Part shown: piece by piece, positions 1 to 8,491 of the stretch | Layout: each line of letters begins with the position of its first letter | Position numbering within the stretch: position 1 is the stretch's first letter | Source: DASRHT01 sp035293765 | Lineage (GTDB): Bacteria; Chloroflexota; Ktedonobacteria; Ktedonobacterales; Ktedonobacteraceae | Assembly (NCBI GenBank): GCA_035293765.1 | Contig: DATGMF010000080.1 | Coordinates: forward strand, 17,739-81,738 | Reading direction: 5' to 3' | Length of the DNA: 64,000 nt | Notes under the pieces: model-generated | Database searches by the model: none | Seen by the model: only the letters and a program-made list of their open reading frames with translations | What the model was told of the DNA's origin: nothing | Position numbers and translations under genes: made by a program

Positions 1-246
1 GGGGAGGACGACATAGCAGCGGGGCTAGAAGAGGAGGAGCAGAGGGGCGGAGAGCAGTGGGAAGCAATGACGTTAGCAATCATCCAGGAAGGATCTGTGA
101 TCCCGATTCTCAATCTGGAAGAATTTCTCCAGCGGCCAAAAACAATGGTAGAGAAGTTGGGGCTTTGCAGGCAGGTCGCCAACATCGTCTATGATGTCCT
201 GCTCACCTTGCTGGATAAAGAGGGAGGTGAGAGGGACACGAAATAA
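1..246 (+). CDS. C-terminal part of an unknown protein, cut by the left edge
   Basis: An open frame runs from base 1 to a TAA at 244-246 (81 residues visible). The visible part begins with a glutamate-rich stretch and continues as a compact helical segment containing EEFLQRPKTMVEKLG and IVYDVLLTLLDKEGG. An in-frame ATG at 67 exists, but the frame stays open upstream to the edge, so the true start is probably outside the window. I do not recognise a family. The downstream hypothetical gene at 373 is on the same strand, separated by a structured 88-bp element. Codon use looks coding, but function is unknown. Confidence 0.55.
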   Translation, partial: GEDDIAAGLEEEEQRGGEQWEAMTLAIIQEGSVIPILNLEEFLQRPKTMVEKLGLCRQVANIVYDVLLTLLDKEGGERDTK

Positions 247-249
247 GAT

Positions 250-337
250 ATGAGCCATCCCTAATAGCGTCCGACGCCCTGTAAAGCACTGTTGCTAAGG
301 GCGTTCGTTCTTGCACTTAAAGACGGGGATGGCTCAT
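250..337. repeat. Structured inverted-repeat element between two genes
   Basis: A 12-bp perfect inverted repeat (ATGAGCCATCCC at 250-261, complement at 326-337) encloses a second 7-bp inverted pair (ACGCCCT and AGGGCGT). It lies just after the stop codon at 246 and before the Shine-Dalgarno sequence of the next gene. It could be a terminator-like RNA structure or a small MITE-like repeat; there is no T-tract. Confidence 0.5.
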
Positions 338-372
338 GTTGCCTATAACACCAATTTTCAGGGAGAAAAACA

Positions 373-699
373 ATGCAAGATAAAACCTTTATCCAGGCGA
401 TGGAAGAGCTTCAACTGCGCGCTGTCAAGGAGATCACAGATGAGGCACTAAGCTGCTGGACGAAGATTCAGCAGGGCGAGACCGTAAACAGCACGACGGC
501 CCATATTAAGAACGACTATATGAAGGATGCCGTAACGCACCTGCTGTTCTACATTTTATTACAGTCCCTCCTCTTTGAAGCCTGGCAACGCCAGTTGATT
601 GAGCGGACGCGCTACGAAGAACTCAAACACTATATCGATACGTTAACCAGTATCGTGAAGCAGCAACCGTTGATGGTGCTGCCTCTTGCTATTGAGTAG
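373..699 (+). CDS. Small hypothetical protein, helical
   Basis: A 108-residue protein with a good Shine-Dalgarno sequence (AGGGAG, 10 bp before ATG). It is predicted mostly alpha-helical, with a moderately hydrophobic centre (AVTHLLFYILLQSLLF) that is short for a membrane span. No family is recognised. It runs convergent with the tyrosine recombinase gene, whose stop lies 6 bp after its own. It may be an accessory-region gene given the recombinase next door, but that is inference. Confidence 0.6.
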   Translation: MQDKTFIQAMEELQLRAVKEITDEALSCWTKIQQGETVNSTTAHIKNDYMKDAVTHLLFYILLQSLLFEAWQRQLIERTRYEELKHYIDTLTSIVKQQPLMVLPLAIE

Positions 700-704
700 C
701 CTCA

Positions 705-1694
705 TCACATGCACGTCTCCTCTACGCCGAACGCTTGCGCCAGCGCGGATGCGTAAGGATTAGATGCCTGTTTGAGCCTGCTCAGGTAATAGTTGGTGGC
801 GGCCTGACTTTCGTGTCCCAGTTGTCCCTGTATGGTGCTGGTCTCAGCGCCCAACTGGTCCATCGTCAAGGCGAACGTGTGCCGCAGCGTCTGCACAGTC
901 GAAATGCCGAGATGGCTTTCACAGATATCGCTGATTGTCTGCGGGCCAATCGCCTGTCCATAGGTACGATCACTGAAGGACATCCAGAGCGGCGCATCCG
1001 GCGCCAGCATCTCCAGTTGCTCGCCGTAGATGGTACGCAGATACAAAAGCAAGGCGCTCGAAAGCCGAACGTCAAGGGTGGCAGACATGGTTTTGCCACC
1101 CTTGCAGCGTTCAAAAACCAACGTGATCCGCTCATTCTCGATATACACATTACGCCAGGCGAGCGAGGCCAGTTCCTGGGAGCTGCGCCCCGTGTTCAGC
1201 GCCACCTGCAAAAGCACATAGTCTCGCAGCCCGCGTGGCGTCGAGCGATCAATGCTCTTGAGCTTCGCGCTGACCTGCTGCGGATTGAGCGCCCGCGCGT
1301 GCATATACTTCTGCACTGAGGCCCGCGCAAGCTGATCAGCCGGATTGCTATCAACGTATAGACATTTTTCGATTGACCAGCGATAAAAGCTAGAGACCGC
1401 TGCGATCCGCTGATTATAGGTAGAAGGAGCGACACTGCCCTGCCGCTTGCTGCCGGGGAGGCGCAGACTGGCCCACAATTGTACGGCGGAAGAAATCGCC
1501 GCTGCCTGGCTATCCAGATCCAGCCCCCTCTCGCGCAAATACGCGCGCAGAGAGAGCAGGATGTCGCGGTATGCTGTCACAGTGGATTTGCTTTGAGTAT
1601 GGATATACTTATCGAGCAGCCATTGCTCAACGTGACGCGCAACATCGTCATCCTCTTGCAGGTCTAAGCTGATGTCCAGGTATGGTGCAAGCAT
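705..1694 (-). CDS. Tyrosine recombinase / phage-type integrase, divergent active site
   Basis: A 329-residue protein of the XerC/XerD-like tyrosine recombinase superfamily. An N-terminal SAM-like core-binding domain (about residues 13-115) precedes the catalytic domain. Visible catalytic landmarks are the KGGK beta-hairpin (198-201), LRH with Arg271, LGH with His294 and the nucleophile candidate Tyr303. Two usual residues deviate: box I reads TGRSSQEL instead of TGLRxSEL, so the Arg is displaced by one position (Arg170, with Ser171 in its place), and the HxxR histidine is Gln268. The enzyme may be divergent or weakened. A SARP-box-type promoter lies upstream (1774-1825). Neither an attachment site nor an adjacent excisionase is visible. 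Confidence 0.85.
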   Translation of the reverse strand: MLAPYLDISLDLQEDDDVARHVEQWLLDKYIHTQSKSTVTAYRDILLSLRAYLRERGLDLDSQAAAISSAVQLWASLRLPGSKRQGSVAPSTYNQRIAAVSSFYRWSIEKCLYVDSNPADQLARASVQKYMHARALNPQQVSAKLKSIDRSTPRGLRDYVLLQVALNTGRSSQELASLAWRNVYIENERITLVFERCKGGKTMSATLDVRLSSALLLYLRTIYGEQLEMLAPDAPLWMSFSDRTYGQAIGPQTISDICESHLGISTVQTLRHTFALTMDQLGAETSTIQGQLGHESQAATNYYLSRLKQASNPYASALAQAFGVEETCM

Positions 1695-1773
1695 CTGTTT
1701 ATTTCCTCCTCAAAGCTGTTTACGCCGGTGCAGCCAGGTGAATAATCAACCTGCCGTTTGCTCTTTCTGAGCT

Positions 1774-1825
1774 TACTCACATACTACAATGCGAAACTTC
1801 ATAAACTCTTCGCACTGACTTCGCA
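1774..1825 (-). promoter_or_regulatory. Predicted SARP-type promoter of the recombinase gene
   Basis: On the minus strand two heptamers TGCGAAG (1819-1825 and 1808-1814) are spaced by 4 bp, followed after exactly 21 bp by a -10-like TAGTAT (1781-1786). The layout matches three other promoters in this window. The predicted transcript starts about 80 bp upstream of the recombinase start codon. Confidence 0.6.
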
Positions 1826-1842
1826 CTTTTGTGTTCCTAACA

Positions 1843-1863
1843 GGGCAACCGCGAGGGATTGCC
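1843..1863. repeat. Dispersed palindromic repeat, type B copy 1
   Basis: The 21-bp sequence GGGCAACCGC-g-AGGGATTGCC differs by one base from the copy at 49648-49668. It forms a short hairpin (GGCAA with TTGCC). It sits in the 380-bp gap between the recombinase and the FAD monooxygenase, which otherwise holds the type A repeats and no gene I can support. Confidence 0.55.
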
Positions 1864-1946
1864 GTTCCTCGCACCCGTCCTGACCCGATTGATCACCCTG
1901 CTGCCCCATTGCCCATTGTGGGCTGTTCGCTGGCGGACTACCATGC

Positions 1947-1978
1947 ATGGCTAGGGGCAATGCCTTGCGCTTGCCCTG
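1947..1978. repeat. Dispersed palindromic repeat, type A copy 1
   Basis: A 32-bp sequence beginning ATGGCTAGGGGCAATGCC is repeated exactly at 2014-2045, and a variant lies at 21088-21116. GGGCAA and TTGCCC ends can pair. It is intergenic. Confidence 0.65.
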
Positions 1979-2013
1979 CCTACCTGCGATAACCTTGCCC
2001 AACGCTGAGACGA

Positions 2014-2045
2014 ATGGCTAGGGGCAATGCCTTGCGCTTGCCCTG
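2014..2045. repeat. Dispersed palindromic repeat, type A copy 2
   Basis: This is identical over 32 bp to 1947-1978, 67 bp away. The element lies just beyond the stop codon of the FAD monooxygenase gene. Confidence 0.65.
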
Positions 2046-2076
2046 TGGCGGCCCCTCCCCATTCATCCTGCCATCT

Positions 2077-3330
2077 CTACGAGGGGACGGGCTCCCTGAC
2101 ATGGACGGGCCGAGGTCCAAAGACGATCATGCGTACCAGCCAGTCGCGCGTTAAAGGCAGGCCGAACAGGAAGCGGATGATGGGCGGGATGCGAAAATCT
2201 TCGCTTGAATTGACGGTCGCATCAAGCAGGCGCTTTTGCAGGAAGTACTGATAGCGCAAGAGAAACTTGATCGATAGCTGGCGCTGGCGCTGGATCTCCG
2301 CCAGGTCTCGCAGCTCCACGCCGCCATTTTTGAGCTTCGCAGTCAGGATATTCGCCGCCATCACCGCATCCTGAATAGCGCAGTTGATGCCGACGCCACC
2401 GACGGGCGACATCACATGTGCGGCATCGCCGATCAGCAGCACACCCGGCGCATACCAGCGGGGCAGGCAGTCCGCGTCCACCGAGAGAACTGAGACCTGC
2501 TTCCACTCCTGAATCTCTCCCACCCTATCGGCAAAGAGCGGGCAGGTCTCCACGATGGATTGGCGGAAGCGTTCCAGGGAGGCCGCGCGCACCTCCTGAT
2601 ACTTCCCCTTAGGAATGACGTATCCGATTTGCCAGTGATCGTCGCGATCAAGCAGAGCAATCACGCGCTGATTGCCGAAGCGGATCAGGCCCTCGCTCGT
2701 ATCTTCAGGCTTGCGCGAGAGACGGAACCAGAGCACGTCGAGGGATGAAGAAACCTTCTTCGGCTGGATACCCAGCTCCTTGCGCACCCTGGAGAAGCGC
2801 CCGTCGGCCCCCACGACCAGCGCGGCCCGCACCTCTCCGAAGCCGTGCTGTCCGCGATAACGCACGCCACAGACCTTATCATTTTCATAGATCAGTTCCT
2901 CCACGCGCGCGCCCATCAGCAAGCGAAAATTAGCATACTGCCGCGCCTCACCGGTGATAAGTTCGAGCAACTGGGCCTGGTTGATCATAGCGATGTAAGG
3001 ATATTTGGTCTTGAGCAAAGAGAGATCGGCCATAACCATAGAGACATCGCCCATCTCGTAGATAATCGCAGAGCGTTTGGTGTGAGGCAACTGCAAGACG
3101 CGCTCGATCAAGCCCAGTTCATCCATGATTGCTAATGTGGATGGATAGATGACGTCGCCGCGAAATTCGCGATCAAAGTCGAGGTGCGATTCCAGCAGAG
3201 TGACCGCGACTCCGCGGCGAGCGAGCATGAACGCCAGCAGCGCCCCGCCCGGCCCGCCACCGACAATGCAGCAAGTGGTTGTGATCTGCTCTTTGTGCTT
3301 TTCCTGGTGCGGGGCCGTTGTTTGTTGCAT
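2077..3330 (-). CDS. FAD-dependent monooxygenase (PHBH/UbiH fold)
   Basis: A 417-residue flavoprotein hydroxylase. The N-terminal Rossmann motif GGGPGGALLAFMLARRG (about residues 24-40) binds FAD, and the second FAD motif GDAAHVMSPVGGVGINCAIQDA lies near residues 295-316. The middle GADGRFS matches the family DG fingerprint. The members hydroxylate aromatic or isoprenoid substrates with NAD(P)H and O2; the substrate here is unknown. The start has a strong Shine-Dalgarno (GGAAGGAA). It sits 30 bp downstream of the LLM oxidoreductase on the same strand, so both probably come from the promoter at 4329-4380. Confidence 0.88.
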   Translation of the reverse strand: MQQTTAPHQEKHKEQITTTCCIVGGGPGGALLAFMLARRGVAVTLLESHLDFDREFRGDVIYPSTLAIMDELGLIERVLQLPHTKRSAIIYEMGDVSMVMADLSLLKTKYPYIAMINQAQLLELITGEARQYANFRLLMGARVEELIYENDKVCGVRYRGQHGFGEVRAALVVGADGRFSRVRKELGIQPKKVSSSLDVLWFRLSRKPEDTSEGLIRFGNQRVIALLDRDDHWQIGYVIPKGKYQEVRAASLERFRQSIVETCPLFADRVGEIQEWKQVSVLSVDADCLPRWYAPGVLLIGDAAHVMSPVGGVGINCAIQDAVMAANILTAKLKNGGVELRDLAEIQRQRQLSIKFLLRYQYFLQKRLLDATVNSSEDFRIPPIIRFLFGLPLTRDWLVRMIVFGPRPVHVREPVPS

Positions 3331-3360
3331 AAGCGTTTCCTTCCTGGCTGATGGCAGCGT

Positions 3361-4296
3361 TTATTTGCCCGCAAGACGAGCCACAACCGGGGCAAATTTC
3401 TCTATTTGCTCTTCCGTGACAACAATATAGGAGATGCCGTAGGTTTCGCGGCGCGTCCAGAGCGTCTCTGCAACCTGGTCAACGGTACCAACCAGGAGCT
3501 GCATCGAATCCAAAACTTGAGCGGCTGAAAGCCCGACGCGCTGGCCTATTTGTTCTGCGACCCTGTCTCGCTGATCGGTAATATGAGTTTGAAACACCAT
3601 CACGCTCAACTCCAAGCGGGCCAAACGCTCGCCGGCGGCCTCGCGTACCCAGGCTATCTTCTGCGCGGTCGGCTCTGCCGTCGTATTGGCGAGATTCAGT
3701 CCGCGCCCACCGCTCTTATGCGCGATCCCCACGATATCCGCTTCGCGCGCGGCGAACGAGAGCACGCGCTGGCCGCCGCCGCCAATATAGATGGGAGGAT
3801 GAGGCCGTTGGGCCGGTTTTGGCTGCCCTTGCAAATTGGTAATGGTGTAGTGCTCCCCGTGGAAATTCACAGTTTCTGCGCTAAAGATATCTTTAAAAAG
3901 GTGAATAGCCTCCTCAAAACGGCTCACACGCATACCGGGGCTATCGAACTTGAGCCCTGTCTGCTGGTAATCTGATGGCATATATCCTGAGCCCAGGCCA
4001 AACTCGAAACGACCTTCGGAAAGGACATCGAGGGTTGCCAGCTCTTTGGCAAGAATGGCGGGATGGCGGAAATCATTACAGAGCACAAAACTACCGACCC
4101 TGATGCGCTCAGTGACCTCAGCAGCCACGGCAAGGGCGACGAGCGGGCCAAGACTAGTGGTGAGATGATCCACGACCAGCAGCGTATCGTAGCCAAGCTC
4201 CTCAATTTTGCGGGCCTGAGCGACCCAATCGCCGCGTGAGCGAATATGAGCCGTCACAACCCCAAAGCGAAACGGGCGTTGTCCTACAACGTTCAC
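3361..4296 (-). CDS. LLM-class F420-dependent oxidoreductase
   Basis: A 311-residue luciferase-like (TIM-barrel) oxidoreductase close to the TIGR03621 group of F420-dependent enzymes. It shows the N-terminal RFGVVTAHIRSRGDWVAQARKIE segment, DHL near residue 42, and the late GGGGQRVLSFAAREADIVG segment typical of LLM enzymes. It starts at GTG 4294-4296, chosen because AAAGGA lies 7 bp upstream; the overlapping ATG is out of frame. It is the first gene of a two-gene operon with the FAD monooxygenase. The SARP-type promoter directly upstream suggests co-regulation with the peptide operons near 23-26 kb. Confidence 0.85.
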   Translation of the reverse strand: MNVVGQRPFRFGVVTAHIRSRGDWVAQARKIEELGYDTLLVVDHLTTSLGPLVALAVAAEVTERIRVGSFVLCNDFRHPAILAKELATLDVLSEGRFEFGLGSGYMPSDYQQTGLKFDSPGMRVSRFEEAIHLFKDIFSAETVNFHGEHYTITNLQGQPKPAQRPHPPIYIGGGGQRVLSFAAREADIVGIAHKSGGRGLNLANTTAEPTAQKIAWVREAAGERLARLELSVMVFQTHITDQRDRVAEQIGQRVGLSAAQVLDSMQLLVGTVDQVAETLWTRRETYGISYIVVTEEQIEKFAPVVARLAGK

Positions 4297-4328
4297 ATAT
4301 CTATCCTTTCTCTACAAAAGACCCTTTC

Positions 4329-4380
4329 TGGCAAGAGCATAGCTCACCATGCTTGACAACGCCTTCGCACTCACTTCGCA
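4329..4380 (-). promoter_or_regulatory. Predicted SARP-type promoter of the LLM oxidoreductase operon
   Basis: The minus strand carries TGCGAAG at 4374-4380 and 4363-4369 (4-bp spacer), then exactly 21 bp, then TATGCT (4336-4341). The predicted leader to the GTG start is about 33 nt. The -10 hexamer and spacing are identical to those upstream of both peptide operons. Confidence 0.7.
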
Positions 4381-4534
4381 GTGGTCGCTGCCATCCCTTG
4401 CATCACTTATTAGCAATGCAAGTCATTGGTAAGCAGAAAATCCTACCATGCAAGCACCATCATCCCTTCGCTGTAATTCGTACAGCACAGCTAGGAGCCG
4501 AAAGCTCCCCTTACCTTATGAAAGGAGCGAAAGA

Positions 4535-5416
4535 TTGAAGCTAATCAAGGAAATAAAGCATGAAGAGGTGGATCCAGTGAAGGCGGCTCAAAACGGGGTC
4601 TTGAAACGCCGACCGGCTTATCAGCCCCTCTCCGTCTTCAGCAAAACCTCTATCATCCTTCTCCTGGTTATTGTGGTTTTAATAGTATTCCTGGGAGTCG
4701 CAGTCCATCAACCACTTTTGCTAATAATAGCGGGTATCCTGCTGCTCATTGTCACGTTTATCATGACTGGTGTGCGCTGGGCGCCGCTGATGAGTAGCAT
4801 TCTGGGTGGGCTTATTCTGTTAATTTTCACGTCGGCGACAAGTTATCCAATCCATCACCTGAGCCATCCAAAAGATGCCTTTGGCTACGGACAACTCCCA
4901 GCGTTTTCGTTTGCCATTTTCGTGCTTATGTGCCTCGTCTTATGGAGTGCAGGCATGTTGATTGCGGGAGGGCTGGCCGCCGTAGCTCAGAACTACGTCC
5001 AGCGCCAACGGCAGACTCCCATCTGGTACAAAACCGCGCTCACAGGGGCGATCTGCCTCTTATGCGGAGGGATCTTATTAGGTGCGATCTCGCAGCCGGA
5101 GCCGCCGGCCCTTGCAACGACCCCTAATACTGTGCTGCTACAGGCATCCAATTTCAGCCAGTCGTCTATTACTATTGCGAAAGGTACAAAACTGACGCTG
5201 ATCGATAATGGCAGTTACCATCATAACATCAACAATGGTCAATGGATAAACGGACAACCCAGAGTTCTGCAGGAGGCAGGAGCTCCGAAGATCGGTCCCG
5301 TAGATATCGACACGGCAGGCAAAAGCATCTCACTAGGCCCTTTTACCACCGCTGGAACCTATCACTTGATTTGTTCGCTTCATCACGGTATGTCGCTGAC
5401 TGTTACCGTTCAATAA
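4535..5416 (+). CDS. Multi-span membrane protein with C-terminal cupredoxin domain
   Basis: A 293-residue protein from the TTG at 4535, preferred over an upstream ATG because AAAGGAG lies 7 bp before it and the upstream extension looks non-coding. About five hydrophobic helices occupy residues 30-200. The C-terminal 95 residues form a plastocyanin/cupredoxin-like domain with type 1 copper ligand candidates: HH in SYHHN, Cys in LICSLHHGM, the following His and Met. The cupredoxin domain likely faces outside. The multicopper oxidase 124 bp downstream on the same strand suggests it passes electrons or copper to that enzyme. Fusion of a membrane bundle to a cupredoxin is unusual. Confidence 0.75.
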   Translation: MKLIKEIKHEEVDPVKAAQNGVLKRRPAYQPLSVFSKTSIILLLVIVVLIVFLGVAVHQPLLLIIAGILLLIVTFIMTGVRWAPLMSSILGGLILLIFTSATSYPIHHLSHPKDAFGYGQLPAFSFAIFVLMCLVLWSAGMLIAGGLAAVAQNYVQRQRQTPIWYKTALTGAICLLCGGILLGAISQPEPPALATTPNTVLLQASNFSQSSITIAKGTKLTLIDNGSYHHNINNGQWINGQPRVLQEAGAPKIGPVDIDTAGKSISLGPFTTAGTYHLICSLHHGMSLTVTVQ

Positions 5417-5540
5417 AGGTCATGAAGAAGATGCTGTCTGTTTCAAGCCATGCTGTCAAGCGAGGGGCCGGAGCTTAACAAACACGGTCTCTCCTACCCA
5501 GAACGGATCGCCAGAAGCAAAGAAAGAAAAGGAACATACA

Positions 5541-7145
5541 ATGCTAGATCTATCAACCAAAGAGAAGGAGCGGCTTCTAGATATGCAGAGAAGGCAAAGG
5601 GAGCAGCCGCCAAGAGGGAAAAAACTTTTCATGACAGTGCTGGTAGTGCTGGCAATTATACTTATTGGGCTTGGCACCTTCAAGCCCCCATTTTTACAAG
5701 ACACCCAGGCTTCTACCGGCGCGCTTTCGCCGCTGTCTCCGCCAGAGGTCCCATCCGGCGCAGGAGTACCAGCCGCCGCCAATATGGGGATGCCAGGCGC
5801 CGGCACGTCTATAACGACGTTGCAGGCTCCCTTAACATCTCCTACTATGAAACAGTTTACGCTTGTCGCTCAAAATAGTATCGTCTCACTGGACCAGAAC
5901 ACGAAGATCGCCGCCTGGACCTTCAATGGCATGGCCCCTGGACCAACCTTGCGTGTGCAGCAGGGAGATCTCCTGGTAATACATGTGGTGAATCATCTCT
6001 CATTTAGTATTGCTGTTCACTGGCACGGCATTGACGTCCCCAATTCGCAAGATGGCGTGGCCGGAGTAACTCAGGATGCAATCAAACCAGGGCAGACCTA
6101 TACCTATCGTTTTATTGCTCCTGACCCCGGCACCTACTGGTATCACTCACACCAGTTCGCTTATGAAGAAACTATGGGAGGACTCTTCGGGAAATTGATA
6201 GTCGATCCGAAAACGCCAACCATTCATGCAGATGTAGATGATAGCGTGGCTTTGCACGAATGGAACGGACCCGATGGTCAATCGATTTTCACTATGGATA
6301 GTACCACTCAGACACTTACCGAAGCGGCTAAGCCTGGTCAATGGGTACGCCTGCGTATCATCGAAACGTCGAACACAGATACGGCTGATCCGCACCTGCT
6401 GACTCTGGTTGGAGCACCATTCCAGGTTGTTTCACTGGACGGTCACGATCTCAACGCCCCTGGGATGCTGAACGAGGTCCCGCTCCCCATCGGAACGGCT
6501 CAGCGCTATGACCTGCTCTTCCAGATGCCCGCGCATGGTTCGGTCGCACTCGTGGCTGCGGATGAGAAAAATAATAAGCAGTACCTGCGTACTCCTTCTA
6601 TGCTCTTTGGCCAGGGAACAGTTCCAACCCACTTACCCCCGGTCAAACAGTGGTTCGACCTGACAACTTATGGGCAGCCAGCTTCCACTGCCATCACGCC
6701 GCAGAGCCATTTTGATGTAACGTCTAAGATCGTCCTTAACAATCAGAACGGCTCCTCTCTCGGGCGCATGGGCATGGTCTACACGATCAACGGCAAGGTC
6801 TTTCCTGATACGGGGATGATCATGGTCACAGAGGGACAGCTGGTCAAGATCCAGATCGACAATCAGAGTGATCTCTACCATCCGATCCATCTCCACGGAC
6901 ACATCTTCACGGTGCTGGCACGTAATGGTAATCCGCTCACCGGTAGCCCGGTTCTGCTGGACACCGTTCTCGTTCCACCCCATACGAGATACGATATCGG
7001 CTTTCTGGCGAATAATCCAGGTATCTGGATGCTTCACTGCCACAATTTCTTACATGCCAACTGGGGCATGGATATGATGGTGGTCTATAATGGCTATACC
7101 ACTCCTTACACCGTCGGCACTAAGTCTGGCAATTTCCCTGACTGA
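5541..7145 (+). CDS. Multicopper oxidase, membrane-anchored
   Basis: A 534-residue multicopper oxidase with an N-terminal membrane anchor (about 30-47) and three cupredoxin domains. All four copper-binding motifs are visible: HWHGI, HSHQF, HPIHLHGHIF and HCHNFLHANWGM. These provide the type 1 and trinuclear copper sites, so it should oxidise a substrate or metal ion outside the cell while reducing O2 to water. Methionine-rich stretches are few, which argues weakly against a CueO-like copper detoxifier. It follows the membrane-cupredoxin gene and is closed by a clear terminator at 7211-7250. Confidence 0.93.
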   Translation: MLDLSTKEKERLLDMQRRQREQPPRGKKLFMTVLVVLAIILIGLGTFKPPFLQDTQASTGALSPLSPPEVPSGAGVPAAANMGMPGAGTSITTLQAPLTSPTMKQFTLVAQNSIVSLDQNTKIAAWTFNGMAPGPTLRVQQGDLLVIHVVNHLSFSIAVHWHGIDVPNSQDGVAGVTQDAIKPGQTYTYRFIAPDPGTYWYHSHQFAYEETMGGLFGKLIVDPKTPTIHADVDDSVALHEWNGPDGQSIFTMDSTTQTLTEAAKPGQWVRLRIIETSNTDTADPHLLTLVGAPFQVVSLDGHDLNAPGMLNEVPLPIGTAQRYDLLFQMPAHGSVALVAADEKNNKQYLRTPSMLFGQGTVPTHLPPVKQWFDLTTYGQPASTAITPQSHFDVTSKIVLNNQNGSSLGRMGMVYTINGKVFPDTGMIMVTEGQLVKIQIDNQSDLYHPIHLHGHIFTVLARNGNPLTGSPVLLDTVLVPPHTRYDIGFLANNPGIWMLHCHNFLHANWGMDMMVVYNGYTTPYTVGTKSGNFPD

Positions 7146-7210
7146 GCTTACAGCTAGAGGGACAAAGGTGACCCCAATCTGAAGCTGGTCAAGGAGATTT
7201 ACAGCAACCT

Positions 7211-7250
7211 AAGCGGCAAAGAGGTGAAAACTCACCCTTCGCCGCTTTTT
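7211..7250 (+). terminator. Rho-independent terminator after the multicopper oxidase
   Basis: The AAGCGGC/GCCGCTT stem is extended by GGTGA/TCACC with a short AAAC loop and ends in five T residues, 66 bp after the stop codon. Confidence 0.85.
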
Positions 7251-7571
7251 GCTGCCTGAACACACAACAAAAGTGCTGCGCCTGAGCGCCTGCCTGACCA
7301 TCGACCTGGCGGCGGCAATGGTTCTCGTTCCCTATAATCTGATCCTATGCATAATTGTGGAGCTGCGATACGCCATACAGTTTATATGAGTCCAGGCACC
7401 TGGCTTAGCTACGAGCCGCATTCGCCGCTACTTCCAATGCGCTCCATTAGAAGCGACTTGAGTAGCACTGCTGGCGCGGTCCGTGAAACTGCTCCACTGC
7501 TCCTATGAGGCAACATGTCTGGTATGCGTGTGGTTGCATCGTATCCTGGAACAGCTTCGCTCACTTGACCG

Positions 7572-7609
7572 AGCAAGAGGGCATGTGGAGTGAAGACGGG
7601 ATAGTAACT
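7572..7609. repeat. Imperfect direct repeat, unit 1
   Basis: A 38-bp unit starting AGCAAGAGGGCATGTGGAG is repeated at 7647-7684 with about six differences. The surrounding 680-bp gap (7146-7829) holds this repeat pair, the terminator at 7211 and a hairpin at 7735. I see no supportable gene there. Confidence 0.5.
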
Positions 7610-7646
7610 TCGGGGTATAAATCCAGAAGTCAAGGGCTAGCGATAT

Positions 7647-7684
7647 AGCAAGAGAGCGTGTGGGGTGGAGATGGGATAGCAACT
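7647..7684. repeat. Imperfect direct repeat, unit 2
   Basis: This is the second copy of the unit at 7572-7609, offset by 75 bp. Confidence 0.5.
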
Positions 7685-7734
7685 GGCCAGCCAAGCTTCT
7701 CTTCCGAGAAAGTGACAGTTACCACAGACGGAGC

Positions 7735-7761
7735 AGCGACCCGAATACTGTTCGGGTCGCT
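7735..7761 (-). terminator. Hairpin downstream of the small membrane protein gene
   Basis: An 11-bp perfect stem (AGCGACCCGAA with its complement) around a 5-nt loop, lying 69 bp beyond the stop of the minus-strand gene at 7830. No T-tract follows, so its role as terminator is only likely. Confidence 0.45.
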
Positions 7762-7829
7762 ATAAAGACTCGGTAGCATGCCTGAGGAACCTCTTTCCCC
7801 TGCACACATTCTCCGTTCGAGGACGATGG

Positions 7830-8270
7830 CTACGCTCCTCGACGGGATGAGGAGCTTGCCAGATGATTCGCAGCAAAGTACGCACGAACTCCCGGAAGGA
7901 ACAGATAGAGCAACGTTCCCACAATGAAGACTAATCCTACTATCTTATCCGCGCTGAAGCTGCGAGCGGCAATAAAGCCAAAGTCCACCACAATATGAAT
8001 AATATTAAAAACGATGGTAGCCGTCCATCCCCATTTATATCCCTTCCATAAGGCATAACTGGTGATGAAGAAGAAAATGCCTAAAAAGGTCATGACCATA
8101 GGAAACACCGGAGCAAGTATCTGCAGAAAGCCTAATCCCTGTGGCGGTGGGAGATGCGAGAAGAGAAACGTCGCGGTCACACCACCAACAAATGAAAGCA
8201 GACCAGTCAGTACCTGTATAATGATCACGATAATCAGCCCGCGCGGTCGTGTCGGTGCTATTGATGCCAT
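7830..8270 (-). CDS. Small four-span membrane protein, unknown
   Basis: A 146-residue hydrophobic protein with four predicted spans (about 11-33, 48-70, 77-95 and 106-128) and short polar ends. The start has a strong AAGGAGG 6 bp upstream of the ATG. I do not recognise a family; it resembles many short integral membrane proteins of unknown role in Chloroflexota and Actinobacteria. It stands alone, separated by about 220 bp from the MFS gene on the same strand. Confidence 0.65.
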   Translation of the reverse strand: MASIAPTRPRGLIIVIIIQVLTGLLSFVGGVTATFLFSHLPPPQGLGFLQILAPVFPMVMTFLGIFFFITSYALWKGYKWGWTATIVFNIIHIVVDFGFIAARSFSADKIVGLVFIVGTLLYLFLPGVRAYFAANHLASSSSRRGA

Positions 8271-8491
8271 GTATATCCTCCTTTATTGATGAACAGTAAC
8301 ACACCACAGCAAGCAGAAACGTCGCTCTAGCTCTATTATCAATAGTGAGGCTAAAAACCAGTAGCTGTGCTTACTGTTACAGTATACAGTATTCAACCTT
8401 ATTAACCAATTGTAACTTCATTTGCATCCAGGCTTTTAAAACCTGTTTCTTCGTGAGCAGCGTTGTTCTCTTGATTTACCTCATTTTCTTC

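Noticed and set aside
735..1319. Long plus-strand frame opposite the recombinase
   Set aside because: It is antisense to a well-supported gene, has no ribosome binding site and its composition is that of a shadow frame.
5450..5878. 142-residue plus-strand frame at the start of the multicopper oxidase
   Set aside because: It overlaps the real oxidase frame, whose copper motifs are unmistakable, and has no family pattern.
7409..7694. Minus-strand frames in the 7.1-7.8 kb gap
   Set aside because: They arise from an imperfect repeat, have no start signals and show no protein pattern.
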